Source of the DNA: Heligmosomoides polygyrus polygyrus
Lineage: Eukaryota > Nematoda > Chromadorea > Rhabditida > Heligmosomidae
Assembly (NCBI GenBank): GCA_947396885.1
Contig: OX377205.1
Coordinates: 57,260,969 to 57,324,968, forward strand
Length of the DNA stretch: 64,000 nucleotides
Direction: 5' to 3'
Position numbers and translations under genes: made by a program. The notes below the pieces were generated by a model. It did not search any database. It was not told the DNA's origin and saw only the letters and a list, made by a program, of their open reading frames with translations. This document shows positions 21,400-33,067 of this stretch, piece after piece (the first letter of the stretch is position 1; each line of letters begins with the position of its first letter).

Positions 21400-22540
21400 G
21401 ACTAGAAACGCTTTGTGAGCTGGTGACTCGTTCTGAGGGCATCTTCCGCCTGTTTGCTAGTGAGGGTCGTTGCTGCTCCAGGCGACTGAAAGAAGTCGGG
21501 GTCATCATCGTCCGCTCCGATAGTTTCGAGTAGGTATGTGATGATCATGTCGTGTTGAATGAAATCTATCGGGAGTAGCAATGACGCCTCTTTTTCAACG
21601 TTCTTCCAGTTATGTGAGCGGTCGACTGTGGAGGTTTCAACCTCCACGAGAAGGCTCCCATAATTTCGTTTGTCGTAATAGAACGCCGAATGACCTTATA
21701 AAGACTGTGATTGACAGATGTGATCAAGCGGTCATACATATCTTCCAGCCATAGAGCTTAAGTCGTGACAGTTTTCAGATCCGTTTTTTGCCTTTAGTAG
21801 TAATGGCTAGCGAACGCTACTTTGCTTACCCCAGGAAGTGCGGCTTCTCGAAGAATTTGTGCACCGAGAAGGAAGTTCTCGGTGCACAAATTCTTCAAGA
21901 AGCAAGTCCAAGTCGTCCTGAAGCGGTCGTTTGACCTTACTGATGCAAATGGCTTCGTAGGCCTTGGTCGTTTTGTCGTCTCGTTTAACATAGAGTGGAC
22001 AATAATAATCTAGCGCCAATGTGTTCAAATGCTCGCGAATGTCAACATGTCTTTCACAGAGATCGTCCATTTCCGGGTAACGGTATGGAAGATTGTTAAT
22101 TTTTTGGCAAGGTGTACGCTTTGTGATGAATGTCTGAACTATCTGCCCAAGCTTCAGGATTCAAAATTGTTCTCTGACATTCACCATGGCCCCGTTTCAC
22201 GATGGAGAGGCACACGTTCATGTTCGACGATTAGCCATGCCAGATCTGTTTTTGCGGAGATGAGGCATGGATGTCGATCTTGAAGACTGGAATTTCCAAG
22301 CCTTCCTTGACAACGCCGTATACCTTGCTCATCTTCACGAGCCTTTAGATGTTTAAGGACATTTTGCTCGAATTTTGAGTGGGAATTCCTTTGGTGATTA
22401 GAATTCGTAGAGCTGATTCTCTTTCCGTAGCTGTTATGAAGGAAGAAGTTCCACGAGCGTAGTTTGTGGATGTCGTAAAAGCGGTTTTGAAGCTTGTCGT
22501 TCACATAACTGAGGAACATCTGGATGAAGCGCAGCACATA
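21400..22540 (-). pseudogene. BEL/Pao integrase region fragments
   Basis: Minus-strand blocks: GIRRCQGRLGNSSL and LIVEHERVPLH (22200-22300), the zinc-binding HHCC lead-in; NNLPYRYPEMDDLCER (about 22055-22105) and YYCPLYVKRDDKTTKAYEAI (21955-22020) from the integrase core start; then NFLLGAQILREAALPG (21820-21870), from the block after the second catalytic residue; then IDFIQHDMIITYLLE (21525-21575) from the C-terminal part. The stretch with the catalytic D-x-D core is lost, replaced by a hairpin at 21844-21902. Integrase would insert element cDNA; this copy is dead. Confidence 0.8.
21844..21902. repeat. 27-bp hairpin inside BEL/Pao integrase sequence
   Basis: Left arm 21844-21870 and right arm 21876-21902 are reverse complements with one mismatch, separated by GGAAG. 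The normal version of the same coding sequence, without the second arm, is at about 22904-22960 on the plus strand. Confidence 0.9.
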
Positions 22541-22837
22541 GCGAACAATGTACTGGCTGAACTGAAGTGTGCGCTACCTTTTCCAATCGATTAAATTAGA
22601 AGGTGCTTACATCGATTTTGCTTGCAGAACGTGGACCTTCTATTCTACATCGGCGACGACTATGCTGAATAACTTACATTCGTTTGGCTATTCTTTGATT
22701 TGGTGCTGGAGGCATGGTAGTCTTGGCCACCGAGTGGATGTGACCCCTGTTTCGCCTTTTTCAGTCCTCGTGTCGCACAATCGGCTGGGTACGCGAATAT
22801 ATTCATATAATCTCCAATTTCCCTCTTCGTAAAACCT

Positions 22838-22972
22838 CGGCATTGCTTAGATTCGTCATAAGAGGCGTACCAAACACTATCATATCAGATAGTGGACCAA
22901 ACTTCCTTCTCGGTGCACAAATTCTTCGAGAAGCCGCACTTCCTGGGGTAAGCAATGTAGCGTTCGCTCAAG
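22838..22972 (+). pseudogene. BEL/Pao integrase fragment, opposite orientation, cut by assembly gap
   Basis: Reads RFVIRGVPNTIISDSGPNF then LLGAQILREAALPGVSNVAF on the plus strand. The D of SDSGPN is the second catalytic residue of the integrase core. It is the same protein segment as the minus-strand copy 1 kb to the left, but inverted, and it runs into the gap at 22973. Confidence 0.85.
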
Positions 22973-23172
22973 NNNNNNNNNNNNNNNNNNNNNNNNNNNN
23001 NNNNNNNNNNNNNNNNNNNNNNNNNNNNNNNNNNNNNNNNNNNNNNNNNNNNNNNNNNNNNNNNNNNNNNNNNNNNNNNNNNNNNNNNNNNNNNNNNNNN
23101 NNNNNNNNNNNNNNNNNNNNNNNNNNNNNNNNNNNNNNNNNNNNNNNNNNNNNNNNNNNNNNNNNNNNNNNN
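22973..23172. other. Assembly gap (200 N)
   Basis: Exactly 200 undetermined bases, a typical placeholder for unknown length. It falls between inverted BEL/Pao sequence and a CFDP2-like fragment. Confidence 0.99.
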
Positions 23173-23189
23173 GGTCGGTGTTTATATAC

Positions 23190-23720
23190 CCGCAATAGCC
23201 TCTGACGACAAACTGATGGTTGGATTGAATTCAGGCGTGAGTGCAGCTTGTCTAAGTGTCGCGATAGGAAGATACCAGAGCACTAGAAGTCGAAGATCTA
23301 CAAAGCAGTTGGGCTAGCAATGTACGGCGCTGAGTGTTGGCATGCGACTACGGAAAACAAAACGCGTCAGCATCATGGAGATGAAGATGCTGCGCTGGAC
23401 GGCTGGAGTCACGCGCATGGCTGGAGTCCCGCCCGCAAAACGATGCCATTTAGCAGAAATTCGGTGTCGCGATAATAGCAGACAAGATGCACAAAGCTCG
23501 CTTACGTTGGCTCACGTCCTACGTGAAAAAGTACGCAGTATCCGCAAGGTGGGCATTTTTCTAGGTAATGGGAAGGCGGCCTAGAAAGCGCCCGAAGCAA
23601 TGCTGGTGTGATACGTTACATATGTAGTTGAAGATCGCTGGTGTTCAACCTGATCCACCTTGATCGATAATGGTGGCGAACTGACACTAGAATAGCGGAT
23701 CCCGATACGAAGCAGGGTAG
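23190..23720 (+). pseudogene. CFDP2-like retroelement C-terminal fragment, second copy
   Basis: Plus-strand blocks AMYGAECWHATTENKTRVSI, MEMKMLRWTAGVTRM, then KLGVAI-type sequence and KRPRKRPKQCW correspond to the same region as 13790-14290. Strongly degraded with several frame changes. It lies inside the span of the BEL/Pao relic. Confidence 0.65.
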
Positions 23721-23749
23721 ACGCTGAAGAAGAAGGTGTCATCCGGAAT

Positions 23750-24060
23750 CTGAAATGTTTCATTGATTCCCTTGCTTCCCCTGGAGAGCGTCCAGCAAGT
23801 AGTTCGGTTTGTACAGGTCATCCATATTCCTTGAATACATACTGTAATAGAAAGATCTCCAAAACTTCTCCGTTTGCAGATATCGCCTTAGAAGTTTGGA
23901 ATCGGAATCGGAGCGAGCTTCATTTATGGAACTTCCACTTTGGAAGCGCTGCTTCCCACCATCTTCGAGTCCATCTTGGAGTTCAGATAGCGTCGTCAAT
24001 ACTGTGTGCGCATTGTCCAGAAGTCCTTGAGCAATAATAATGTTGGCCTCTGCCCGCTGA
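23750..24060 (-). pseudogene. BEL/Pao Gag (DUF1759-like) fragment
   Basis: Minus strand reads FWRSFYYSMYSRNMDDLYK then NYLLDALQGK, the signature of BEL/Pao Gag in which a FW..F block is followed by K.NYL...L.G. Frames shift on both sides. Lies between the 5' LTR-like repeat and the gap, as expected for gag. Confidence 0.65.
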
Positions 24061-24474
24061 ACGTTTTCGAGATCAAAGAGGTTTCCTCGTCTAAGCGATC
24101 CACTGCGCCGATGTACTTGTCCAGTGTGCCCTCTAGTTGTTCACTTCGATTCCGATAGCCGTTCTTGCTTGCCCGATGTGCATGCGAAGGTCCTTAATGA
24201 GTTCCCTCCGTTCGGATCCTCCAGATGTGTTCCTCCACAATTAAAAAGAGACGGTTCCCTTGCTCGCTGCAGAATACCTTGACGTGTGGTAGAAGAAGTC
24301 TTTGTTTAGAACTGGTGCGTGCGGAAGTTGATAAGAAGTGCGTTGTATTGTAGATGTTTCGTGGAAGACACGACTATAGACAGAGAACATAGTGGAACTC
24401 ACCTCCTTATTTGCTTGCTTCGGTATTGTTCGCAGTCTACCGATGCATCGTGTATTATCGTCTGCCAGTGCCAC

Positions 24475-24860
24475 GATACTCTTCTAGTTTCGCACCGAAC
24501 CGAGTTTGAACCACCAACCGTCACCAGCCTCTCAGGGCTCGCACACTTCAAACTTGGATAATTAAAATTTATTTGTAATAACTTTGCATTTTATACGAAC
24601 GAATAAATGATGAAAGCAGGCAGAATATCAGACAGGCAACCAAAGATGGCAATTTGAGGAGTAACTGAAGAAACGACAGAGAGAAGCAAAGGAAGAGACA
24701 ACTGATTCCATAAATACAATCGGCTCTATTTATGCGGAATCGAGGGGACGGATCGTATTGGCATTTGATGAAGCTACATGAATGAAAGTTCAAACCACAG
24801 ATCAGCTAGTTGATAGCGTTAACTGCGGTTGGTCACAGAAACGAGTCATCATGGATCTCT
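24475..24860 (-). repeat. LTR-like repeat, 5' side of BEL/Pao relic
   Basis: Direct repeat of 17305-17665, same orientation. See that entry for shared blocks. A related AACTTGGGTAATTAAA-type block also occurs at about 57335-57375 and 59078-59095. Confidence 0.6.
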
Positions 24861-27850
24861 ATACAAACGAGGTAATGCTCAGTGTCTGGTGGTACCGCAG
24901 AGGTGTCATTCCCTGGGATCATTCTCCACTTTTATAGATGATTAAGGATATTTTGAGCATGCAAGTCACGAGTCTTGTCCATAACGCACTTGGAGCGTGC
25001 TAACGGTTGATGGTTCGTTCATTCATATGTCAAAGCTCCTTCCAAGTGTTTTAGCCGAAAATGCGTTAGTAGTAAACACCTCATAGTAGGCAGTTACCTT
25101 ATAGTGGTAGAGACACCAGATATATGTGGATCCGAGGCAGTTGCAAATATTTAATTATTTGATTATTTAATTTATTTATGCGCAAAGTGAGCCATCTAAA
25201 AATTCACGCTGGTAAAACAAAGTAAAGCATGAAGTACGTCAAACAACGAAATTGCTAAAACAACGGCATACGCAGAACCGAACCTCCAAGGTCCGTCCTA
25301 GAAAAGAGGTTCTGTCTGCTGCACCAACGACGCAGGCTGCATTGTTGCAGCACATTTGACAAATGCCAGTGTCTACGTCTCAAGCCTTGATGCCGGGATA
25401 TATATTAAAGCATTTAGGCCCCGATTTGACAAAAATGCTAGCTTACTAAATGAAGGGTGAAACTCTTTCCATATGATTTGTTTCCGCAGCTCAGATATAG
25501 GCTTTAGACTCTTCCCGCCTTAGGTGAGACGCCCTATTATCAGAGTGCTATCTCCCCATCGCAGTCATTGGCAACACTTACCATTTCGACCGTTGGAGTT
25601 CAATAGAAATTCAAGCATCTACTTGAATGCGATGCTGGTCAGATCACTGTGGAATCATATGTTTGCTTGGTCATGGGCATGGCATCTTATCACAAACAGT
25701 CAACATGTCAGTCGAAACAGAATCACCAAACCTCCTCTTTAAGTCGTTCAAATGTTGTTTTTCTTCTAGGAACATGAGCCTCCGCACTGCAAAAGTGAAT
25801 GGCTTTAGGGATGCACGAAGTGTGTGACGTCAGGCACCCACTCAAACAGCTCGTCGAACTCTTCGTTCTCGCTCGACTTCTTTCTCTCCTTCGTGTACAC
25901 TGATGCGTCAACTGCATCTTTAAGTAGCTGTTTCTGAAACACCGGTTTTGCCTTCTTGAATCTGCAAGTGCACAGTCTCTTTTAATACGCCATGGAAAAC
26001 TCGCTGCCAGCACATGCTGTGAGAGGCTTCCGTCGTACTGTGATGCCAAAAACTGGTGTCAAATAGGCAATGAGGTCGTCCGGTCCTTCTACAGTGTGCT
26101 ACCATACGGTTATCTCCGGAGTGGATGCGTTCCCTACACGATCCCGCTCGCCGCCCGCTTCCCGCCCTGCCGCCCTATTTGGACGATATCGTAGAGCGCA
26201 AAACCGAACCGCGGTTTGTAGATTCGTTAATTGGAGTGACGTCATCCAAAACCTAACAGCTGATAGGAGGCGATTGGGAATTTTAAAAGAATAGACAGCT
26301 CTCCTAACACGGAAGAAATTAATACCGGACGATCGCGTCTTGTCATGACATATCTCGTTAGGGTGTTACTGTACTTGACGGAAAATGCGGACGACGCCTT
26401 GGTAACGAGCAATGCAGCGGGACTTGAATAAGGCCTTTGAGCAGCAGTTGAAAAGTCTTTTCCTCCAAAAATGTTGTACAATATTCCGATTTCTGTCTCA
26501 AGAATGAAATCTGCTCAAGACAAAGTTGCCCGTCAGGGGAAGTGATTAGCAACGCGATGCCTTCATGTGATCGTAGAGACCAGGTAAATTTCGTCCACGA
26601 TGAACGTTCGGCGCGCCCCTTGCTCTACCCCTTTCTGAGGGCAGTGTAGGTAACACCTTTCCGCCGTTATCTCCTCTTCAGTGCACCTGGTGCAAAAATG
26701 ATATTCGAACATTCCCCCCAAAAAATCCTTATTATCAGGCTTGGGCTAAGAAAGTGGCGCAGTATTATAGTGTCGAAAACTCCTCAGGTGTCAGGTAGCT
26801 GTGAAAACGAGAAAAGCTAACATATACGTAGCGAACACGGTCGGTCCTTGTCGATGTAAGGATGTTTTCTAGCCTAAAGTGGATCTTGTTAGGAAGAACG
26901 TCGTCGTCAGTACGACCAATAAGAGCTGACTCATCTACGCCATTGACAAATACCTCACTTTATAAAAACCTGAGCAGCCGAACCCGACGAAATTTTGAAG
27001 CAGCTCGTGAGCTCCCTCATTGACTCGCTCTGCTGACATCTCCCACTTCAGGTTTTTCGTGAAGTTCAGCGGTCGTGCTGAAGACCGAGGTGAAGGCGAT
27101 AATTGTCTGCGTGAAGGCGCAACTGCCCGATAGCAGCTTACAGCCACTGCCTCGCCTTTCGATTGTCTACCACTCCTTAGCTTCCAAACTACTCAATGAG
27201 GTGAAGTGCGGCGCTCCAATTCTGTGAAATAAAGCGATCGTTAGTCACGTCTATGAAAGAGTTCGCTATCGGCCTCCAAATTCTGGATTATATACAAATA
27301 CTTCTCTTTCTAACTCTTTGCAGCCTAATGGGTTTCACTTCACCTGTAAGACCCGTCGTCCCATTGATCATCAAGTTGCTCGAAAGGGCGCCAACATTGT
27401 CTCTAATCGTTCCTGTTGCGTACCAGAGTGCTTCAATGGGTTTTCCTCGCTCGAGGAACACGAAGACCCTCATACCGTTCGCTCAGGGATTTCTCGAAGA
27501 AGTCCGACCAACGCATTGGTGGGCGTCCTTGTGTTCCCTTGACATCCCGTAGAATCCAGACGGTCTCTCGTCTAGCGGGTGTCTGTGAAGTGAATTAGGT
27601 GCCAGGCCTATCAAATTTTAGACGACGTGGCTCATGCGACAGCGCATCTGATCTTCGAACGACGTCGGCGACAGTTCATGTGTCGTCGGCAGTAAACACC
27701 CGCTCTCGCCGTGGGCCACAGACAGCGCGGCAAACCTTCAGACATGGATTAATCCTCTCCCGATTATATATAGTAAAGATGTCAGTTCGTATAATTTTTT
27801 AATATAAACGGTTTAATCACCCAATTTCGGGATTACTCATGAGTACCACA
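24861..27850. other. Unassigned sequence, presumed intronic
   Basis: No protein family recognised in any frame. A stretch at 25440-25510 (GAAGGGTGAAACTC ... CTCAGATATAGGCTTTAGAC) is related to the TIR of the 9628-10822 element. Open frames on both strands at 25.7-26.1 and 27.25-27.6 kb are short and lack supporting motifs. Confidence 0.4.
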
Positions 27851-27879
27851 TGCGTAGCACTGGTATTTCTGGCGAGCAA

Positions 27880-28056
27880 CTTGGGTACGGGTCCTCAACG
27901 AGATGCGTCTTTGTAAAATCTCCAGTTGTCTTCAATATTGTCAACCATGGCTCTCTTATAGGTTCAACCTTGGCCCTAAGTAACCTGCCAAGATAGCTAA
28001 GAAAGATTTGCTTTGTTCCGGATTCTTCGTTTTCTATTTAGATTTAGTAAATGTGT
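27880..28056 (-). repeat. Duplicated unassigned fragment, left of RTE copy 2
   Basis: GCGTCTTTGTAAAATCTCC and ATTGTCAACCATGGCTCTCT, with AACCTGCCAAGATAGC, match 31288-31385 in the same orientation. The minus-strand translation of the right-hand copy contains LSRYLGRLYRAKVESYKRAM; I do not recognise the protein. Confidence 0.55.
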
Positions 28057-28339
28057 AAAATGCCATTCCCCTTCATATGCTACCTCATCGCGGTGAAGGG
28101 GTGAACATCACTTTGTGATGGCTATCGGCAAAAACGGTCACGCAGTACGCGACACTTTGTCGTGTATGGGCGGGGCTCTCCTGTATCCCTTGCCAGGAAC
28201 ATGTGAGTAACCAGACCACCGCTATGGCTCAAACAACTAAACCCGTGCCCCAGTCGTCCGCGCGCCGGAGGTGGACTTCTACGACGTCGGTTGCACCCAC
28301 CTCCGGCGAGGGGCCATCTAATTTCGGAGCTAAACTATC

Positions 28340-29175
28340 AGGACGTCATTGGAATCGGACTACCGAAAACTCCCTCTCACCACGATACGGAAACGGCCTA
28401 TTCGTTTGCACTTATAACTGGCGTTTGATCGCATCTGAGCAGGATCTTCAGACACTGCTTTACAGAAGCCGCAACATCAAATACGACGTTATCGCACAGC
28501 AGGAACGAAGGCAGAACGGAAACCACAAGAAGGACCGACCACAATGAGCTTCTCATTATCGAAGCAAAGGTGGACAGAAAGAATATTGACGGAGTTGGAT
28601 TTCTCGTCAATTCGATAGTGCACCACCTAGTAGACTCTTACAAGATCATCAGTCCGCGAGTAGCTGTCCTTCGTCTGGAAACCAAAGATCAAGGAATCAT
28701 CTCCATCATAAATGGATATGCTCCAACATCTGCGGCCACAGATGAAGAAAAGGAGGAATTCTGCAAGCTATTCGAAAGGACTGTCAACGACGAGAAGAGC
28801 TACTACAAAGTTGTCGTTGGTGACTTTAACGCTATCGTCGGTACGAATGACCATGACGAATGGAGGCTAGGACCACGTGGAACTTCCTCAAAGAGCGAAA
28901 ACGGAGAGCGCCTGATAGACTTCCTATCCGCTTGCCTTCTCTACCATGGAAATTCTATGTTTAAGAAGCCTTCAAACCGACGATGGACCTGGGAAAGCCC
29001 AAATGGAGAAACACGTTCGGAGATCGACCATGTTCTTACAAACAGACGCTGGAGTCTGTTCGACGTGTCCGTGCTGCCTTCATTTGACACCGGGTCGGAT
29101 CACCGTCTTGTCCGTGCGAAGCTGACTTTCAAAAAGAGGATTTCAAGCGTGACACTCATAAACCGGCACCGGTGA
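28340..29175 (+). pseudogene. RTE copy 2 endonuclease region
   Basis: Starts with the GNGLFVCTYN block (28390), then RSRNIKYDVIA (28466-28498); after a frame change, open from 28570: GVGFLVNSIVHHLVDS, VVVGDFNAIVGTNDHDEWR with catalytic Asn/Asp (28810-28865), RRWTWESPNGETRSEIDHV, and FDTGSDHRLVRAKL with the SDH catalytic His (29084-29125). The two frames show one or two indels against an intact element. Provides the target nick for retrotransposition. Confidence 0.88.
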
Positions 29176-29281
29176 CGATCCCCACATTCAAGTCTGAGAA
29201 CTTGAATATGCAATAAAGTCGTACGATTGGAATCTTCTTGAAGATCCATCAGAAGACTACGACCTTCTCTCCAAAGGACTG

Positions 29282-30574
29282 TTGAAATGTGCTAGCAGCT
29301 CTCGCGAAGCCACATCACCGTCTGCTTCAGGACTCAACGCACATGCGATTAAGCTCTTGGAGCAAAGAAGAGCTGTTAAACTGGATCCTAATGCTTCCCA
29401 TCTGGAAAAAGTCACCATCTCGAAGGCCTGTCGAATTGCAGTGAAGGAGTCCATTCAAGCCTACAGAAGATTGAAGCTGTTAGAAGCCGCTGGGAAAGGT
29501 TCAAGCATAAAGCGCTGCAAACGAGATCTCTGCGATCAGAAGGCAATAATGTCAGCCCTTGTGGATAAGGATGGAACAACGTAAACGTCTCGAAGAGCGA
29601 TGGAGTCCATCGTTCAAGAATTCTACACAGATCTGTTTCGTTCTTCCAGCACTGTCCCGAAATGCTTAATGCCACCAGCTGAGGAAGTACCTCCCATTCT
29701 GGAATCAGAAGTTGCTCATGCCATCAGAAGGATGAAGCCAGGCACTGCTCCCGGACCGGACAGCACTTCTGCTGACCTCCTTCGTGCGGGTGGCAGTGCC
29801 CTCTGCTCACTTCTTGCCAAGCACTTCAACCACTACCTTCGACTTAGTAGGATTCCGGACTCATGGAAGGAGTCGAAAACAGTTTTAATCTTCAAAAAAG
29901 GTCGGCAGGAGGATATCAACAACTATCGACCCATCAGTCTTCTCTCGGTTGTGTACAAGATCTTCACCAAGATACTGCTTAACCGCATGGAGCGTTGCTT
30001 GGATGAATATCAGCCAGTGGAGCAAGCAGGGTTTCGCAAGGATTTCTCCTGCATGGACCATATTCAGACTGTCTCACAGCTCATCGAAAGGAGCTGCGAA
30101 TACCACCTCCCACTTGTCCTTGTCTTCGTGGATTATCGGAAAGCGTTCAACTCTGTGGAAATCAACGCCATTCTGAACGCCCTTGTGCACGCTGGTATAC
30201 CATCGCCCTACATCCGACTTCTCGACGAATGCTTCTCGAACACATCTACTACCATCCAGCTGTTCGATCGAAAGCTTAAAATTCCTATCGGGAAAGGAGT
30301 ACGGCAGGGAGATACGATTTCTCCCAAGCTATTCACAGCGGCACTCCAGGATGCCATGAAAGACTTGAACTGGGACGATAAAGGCTACCTTGTCGACTGT
30401 AAACGGATCAGCAACCTTCGCTTCGCCGACGATATTGTTCTCATCTCTACCAGCACGGCAGAAGTCGAGGAAATGCTGAACGTGCCCAATGTGGCAGGTA
30501 TGACGATTGGATTGGACATGAATATGTCTAAAACACAGTTTATGGTCAACCAGTGGTGTGACACGGACTCGTAA
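29282..30574 (+). pseudogene. RTE copy 2 linker and reverse transcriptase, one in-frame stop
   Basis: The linker (KLLEQRRAVKLDPN) runs to a TAA at 29582; the RT then reads open from 29600 for 324 residues. RT blocks: MKPGTAPGPD, NYRPISLLSVVYKIF, QAGFRKDFSC, VFVDYRKAFNS, GVRQGDTISPKLF and LRFADDIVLIS, with all three catalytic aspartates present. A premature stop follows QWCDTDS at about 30572. Of all RT sequences in the window this is the most complete. Confidence 0.92.
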
Positions 30575-30600
30575 AGTTAAATGGAGTCGCTCTACAACAG

Positions 30601-31144
30601 GTGGATAACGACCTCGCTCCTGAAATCGCCCGCAGGAGACGCGCAGCATGGGCAGCCTTCAGCTCGATTCGCGAAGTCACCGATCAGGTCAAGGATCCCG
30701 GCCTCAGGGCCTCGATATTCAACGCCTCTGTACTGCCTGCGATGTGTTACGCGACGGACACCTGGCCCGACAACAAGTCAATCGCCAGAGCGATGCAAAC
30801 TACGCATCGTGCACTGGAGAGATGTCTTCTGAGGACAAGCCTTCGTCAGCAGTGGCAAGAAGGCCTACGAAGCTCGGAGCTATGGGAGAAGTCGCAATTA
30901 GCAGACCCGCTGCAGTACAATGAAGTCCAAATATCGCTGGGCCGGACACCTGCTTCGACGAAAGGACGATAGATGGAGTCTCCGTGTCACAGAATGGCTC
31001 CCGAGAGGCCATAAGAGACCACTGGGACGACCGCCAACGCGATGGGCAGACTCATTCTCAAGATCTTTCAGAGAGCGGAGTCTGCCTCACTGGATGCAAG
31101 CAGCCAGAGATCGAGCGGTCTGGAAGAGTTGTGGTCCCCGCTGA
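30601..31144 (+). pseudogene. RTE copy 2 C-terminal region
   Basis: Open frames 30601-30972 and 30920-31144 carry WAAFSSIREVTDQVKDPGLR, VLPAMCYATDTWP and then, in another frame, RWAGHLLRRKDDRWSLRV and GRPPTRWADSFSRSF. One frameshift near 30920 separates them. A segment of about 30 bp present in copy 1 (VDSYVYLGREL) is missing near 30600. Confidence 0.8.
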
Positions 31145-31207
31145 GAAGACCTCCAGCCGACAAAGGACCATCAAAGTATCAAAGTAAAGTAAGTAAGTAA
31201 AATGCCA

Positions 31208-31450
31208 ATACATTTCTAGATTCCTGGATTTTTCTCCTGCTACTCATAAAATTTTGTCAATTTCTTTGTCCAACAAATCAAACGCGTCTTTATAAAAACT
31301 CCAGCTCTCTTCAGTATTGTCAACCATGGCTCTCTTGTACGATTCAACCTTGGCTCTATAAAGCCTGCCAAGATAACGAGACAGCTTATTGTTAGTTTTC
31401 AAAACCGTGGTTTTTCGTAAAGGCACAAACAACGACGCGATATGATCCAA
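31208..31450 (-). repeat. Duplicated unassigned fragment, right of RTE copy 2
   Basis: Partner of 27880-28056. Minus-strand open frame 31244-31450 (68 codons) reads SYKRAMVDNTEESWSFYKDA; family not recognised. The two partial copies were about 240 bp apart before RTE copy 2 inserted. Confidence 0.5.
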
Positions 31451-31989
31451 ATGGAAGGGAAAGTCTCATGCATTTCAATAACACTTCTGCCGAAAAACAG
31501 AACTTGTCTAGTAAATAGTATCTAAATACATATGTACAATTCACAATTTGCGTTCTGAAGTCAGTACTATACAAGAGCTTCTCACTTGGAACGGAAGCTT
31601 TGAACTAAATGGAATTGAGGCATGGCCGTTGGATCCTATAGCGAAGAAATTTAGTAAGTAACTTACTACTTTACTACGTTTTATCAAAAATGGTAAGGAA
31701 TAAGGGCGCTCGAGAATTTTCTTTTCTCTTTCTCGTTTTCTTGTCTTATGCCTCCCACTTCTGCTGCTGGGCGTATGAGATTAGGCCGGCTACTAGGTTA
31801 AAAGTTGCCACAACGTCTTGCATATTATCCTACTACATATAAGCCAGAACGGTCGTTTGTCTGTGGGTGAGTGCGTGTGTTTGTGTGTGTGTGTTTGTTT
31901 GCACAGAAGTGCTGAAGTGTATTGGGAGGAAGTATGGGGAAGGGGGGGGGGGGGCATGGATTGTAGTTGTCACCAGTTGTTAACTGTTG

Positions 31990-32390
31990 TAGTTGTCGAC
32001 AGGCGTCCACGTTCAGATGACGTGTCACCAATGTCGCGTAAACGACGTTCAGGTTGAGAAGAGGTGTTACCGATGTCGTGCAAGGGGTGTTCGGATTCAG
32101 ACGACGTGTCACTGATGTCGCGCAAAGCAGGTCCCGCTTGAGAAGACGTCACCGACGTCGTTCATCAGGTGCCTGAGTTCAGAAGAGGTGTCATCGATGT
32201 CGCAAAAGGCCTGTTCGGATTCAGACGACGTGTCATCGATGTCGCGCTAGGGCGCGCAAAGCTCGTCCGACCTAAGAAGACATGTCACCGACGTCGTTTC
32301 TCAGCTGCCTGGGTTCAGAAGAGGTGTCACCGATCACCGATGTCGCGCGAGGATTCCGGATTCAGACGACGTGTTTCCAGTTAAGATGGG
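31990..32390 (+). repeat. Array A: approximately 55-bp tandem units
   Basis: About seven diverged units of the form TTCGGATTCAGACGACGTG, TCACCGATGTCGCGCAAAGG. Units alternate between GACGACGTG and AGAAGAGGTG variants. The same array occurs in reverse at 50570-50960, 53875-54010 and 54520-55030. Confidence 0.85.
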
Positions 32391-32392
32391 AA

Positions 32393-33067
32393 TAGTAATG
32401 GGGGACCGGTGAAGGATGGGGTTCCACTAAGGGGACCGGTAAAGGGCTGACCAATAAAGGAGGGACCAGTGAAGGTGGGACCAGCAATGGGGACCGGTGA
32501 GGGGGTGGGGGGAGTTGATCCAGTGAAGATGGTACCGGTGAGGAAGGAACCAGTAATGGGGAACGGTGAAGGGGGGGGGGGGGAGTGGTCCAGTGAAGGG
32601 TGGACCGGTAAGGAGGAGAGGGGTCCAGTGAAGGGGTACCGATAGAATGTTGACCAGTGAAAAGGAGACCAGGTGAAGGGGGACCGATGAGGAAGGGACC
32701 AGTAATGGGGACCGGTGAGGAAGGCGAGGGGTCCATTGAAGGGGGAACCGATAGAAGGTTGACCAGTGAAAGAGGGAACCAGGTGAAGGGGGACCGGTGA
32801 ATGGGGGAAGGGGTCCAGTGAAGGGGAACCGGAAAGTGTTGATGAATAAAAGGGGGAACGGTGAGGATGGAACCAGTAATAAGGATCGGTGAAGGATAGG
32901 ATGACCAGCGAAGAGGGGACCAGTAAAGGGAGGTCCAGTGAAGGTGGGAGCAGTAGTAGGGACCGACGAAGGGAGGGAGACCAGTGAAGGGTGAACCGGA
33001 AAAGGGCTGACAATAAATGGGAACCAGTGATAAGGGGCCAGCTAAGGGGGGTCCAGTGAAGGTGATG
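32393..33067 (+). repeat. Array B: GGACCGGTGAAGG short tandem units
   Basis: Dozens of short units built from GGACCGGTGAAGG and GGACCAGTAATGG, with spacing near 15-30 bp. The complement is at 53280-53870. Two overlapping minus-strand open frames (246 and 210 codons) exist only because the unit lacks stop codons; their SPFTGP-like translations are array artefacts. Confidence 0.9.

Larger units (their letters stand above)
17305..24860 (-). mobile_element. BEL/Pao LTR retrotransposon relic, minus strand, heavily rearranged
   Basis: Two LTR-like direct repeats (17305-17665 and 24475-24860) enclose minus-strand gag (23750-24060) and integrase (21400-22540) fragments in the right order for a BEL/Pao element. 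RT and RNase H are not seen; the space is taken by an assembly gap, an inverted integrase fragment and a CFDP2-like fragment. About 3.7 kb between the integrase end and the left repeat gives no recognised protein. It later received a SINE (about 18735-19040) and a foldback MITE (20086-20257). Confidence 0.65.
28066..31198 (+). mobile_element. RTE-clade non-LTR retrotransposon, copy 2 (near full length, younger looking)
   Basis: Spans TTCCCCTTCATATGCTACC to the tail AAAGTAAAGTAAGTA. Bounded by the target duplication AAAATGCCA at 28057-28065 and 31199-31207 (extends to GTAAAATGCCA if the tail is counted). Same architecture and start as copy 1, with longer open frames. Endonuclease, RT and C-terminal regions are all present but not in one frame. 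Confidence 0.95.
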
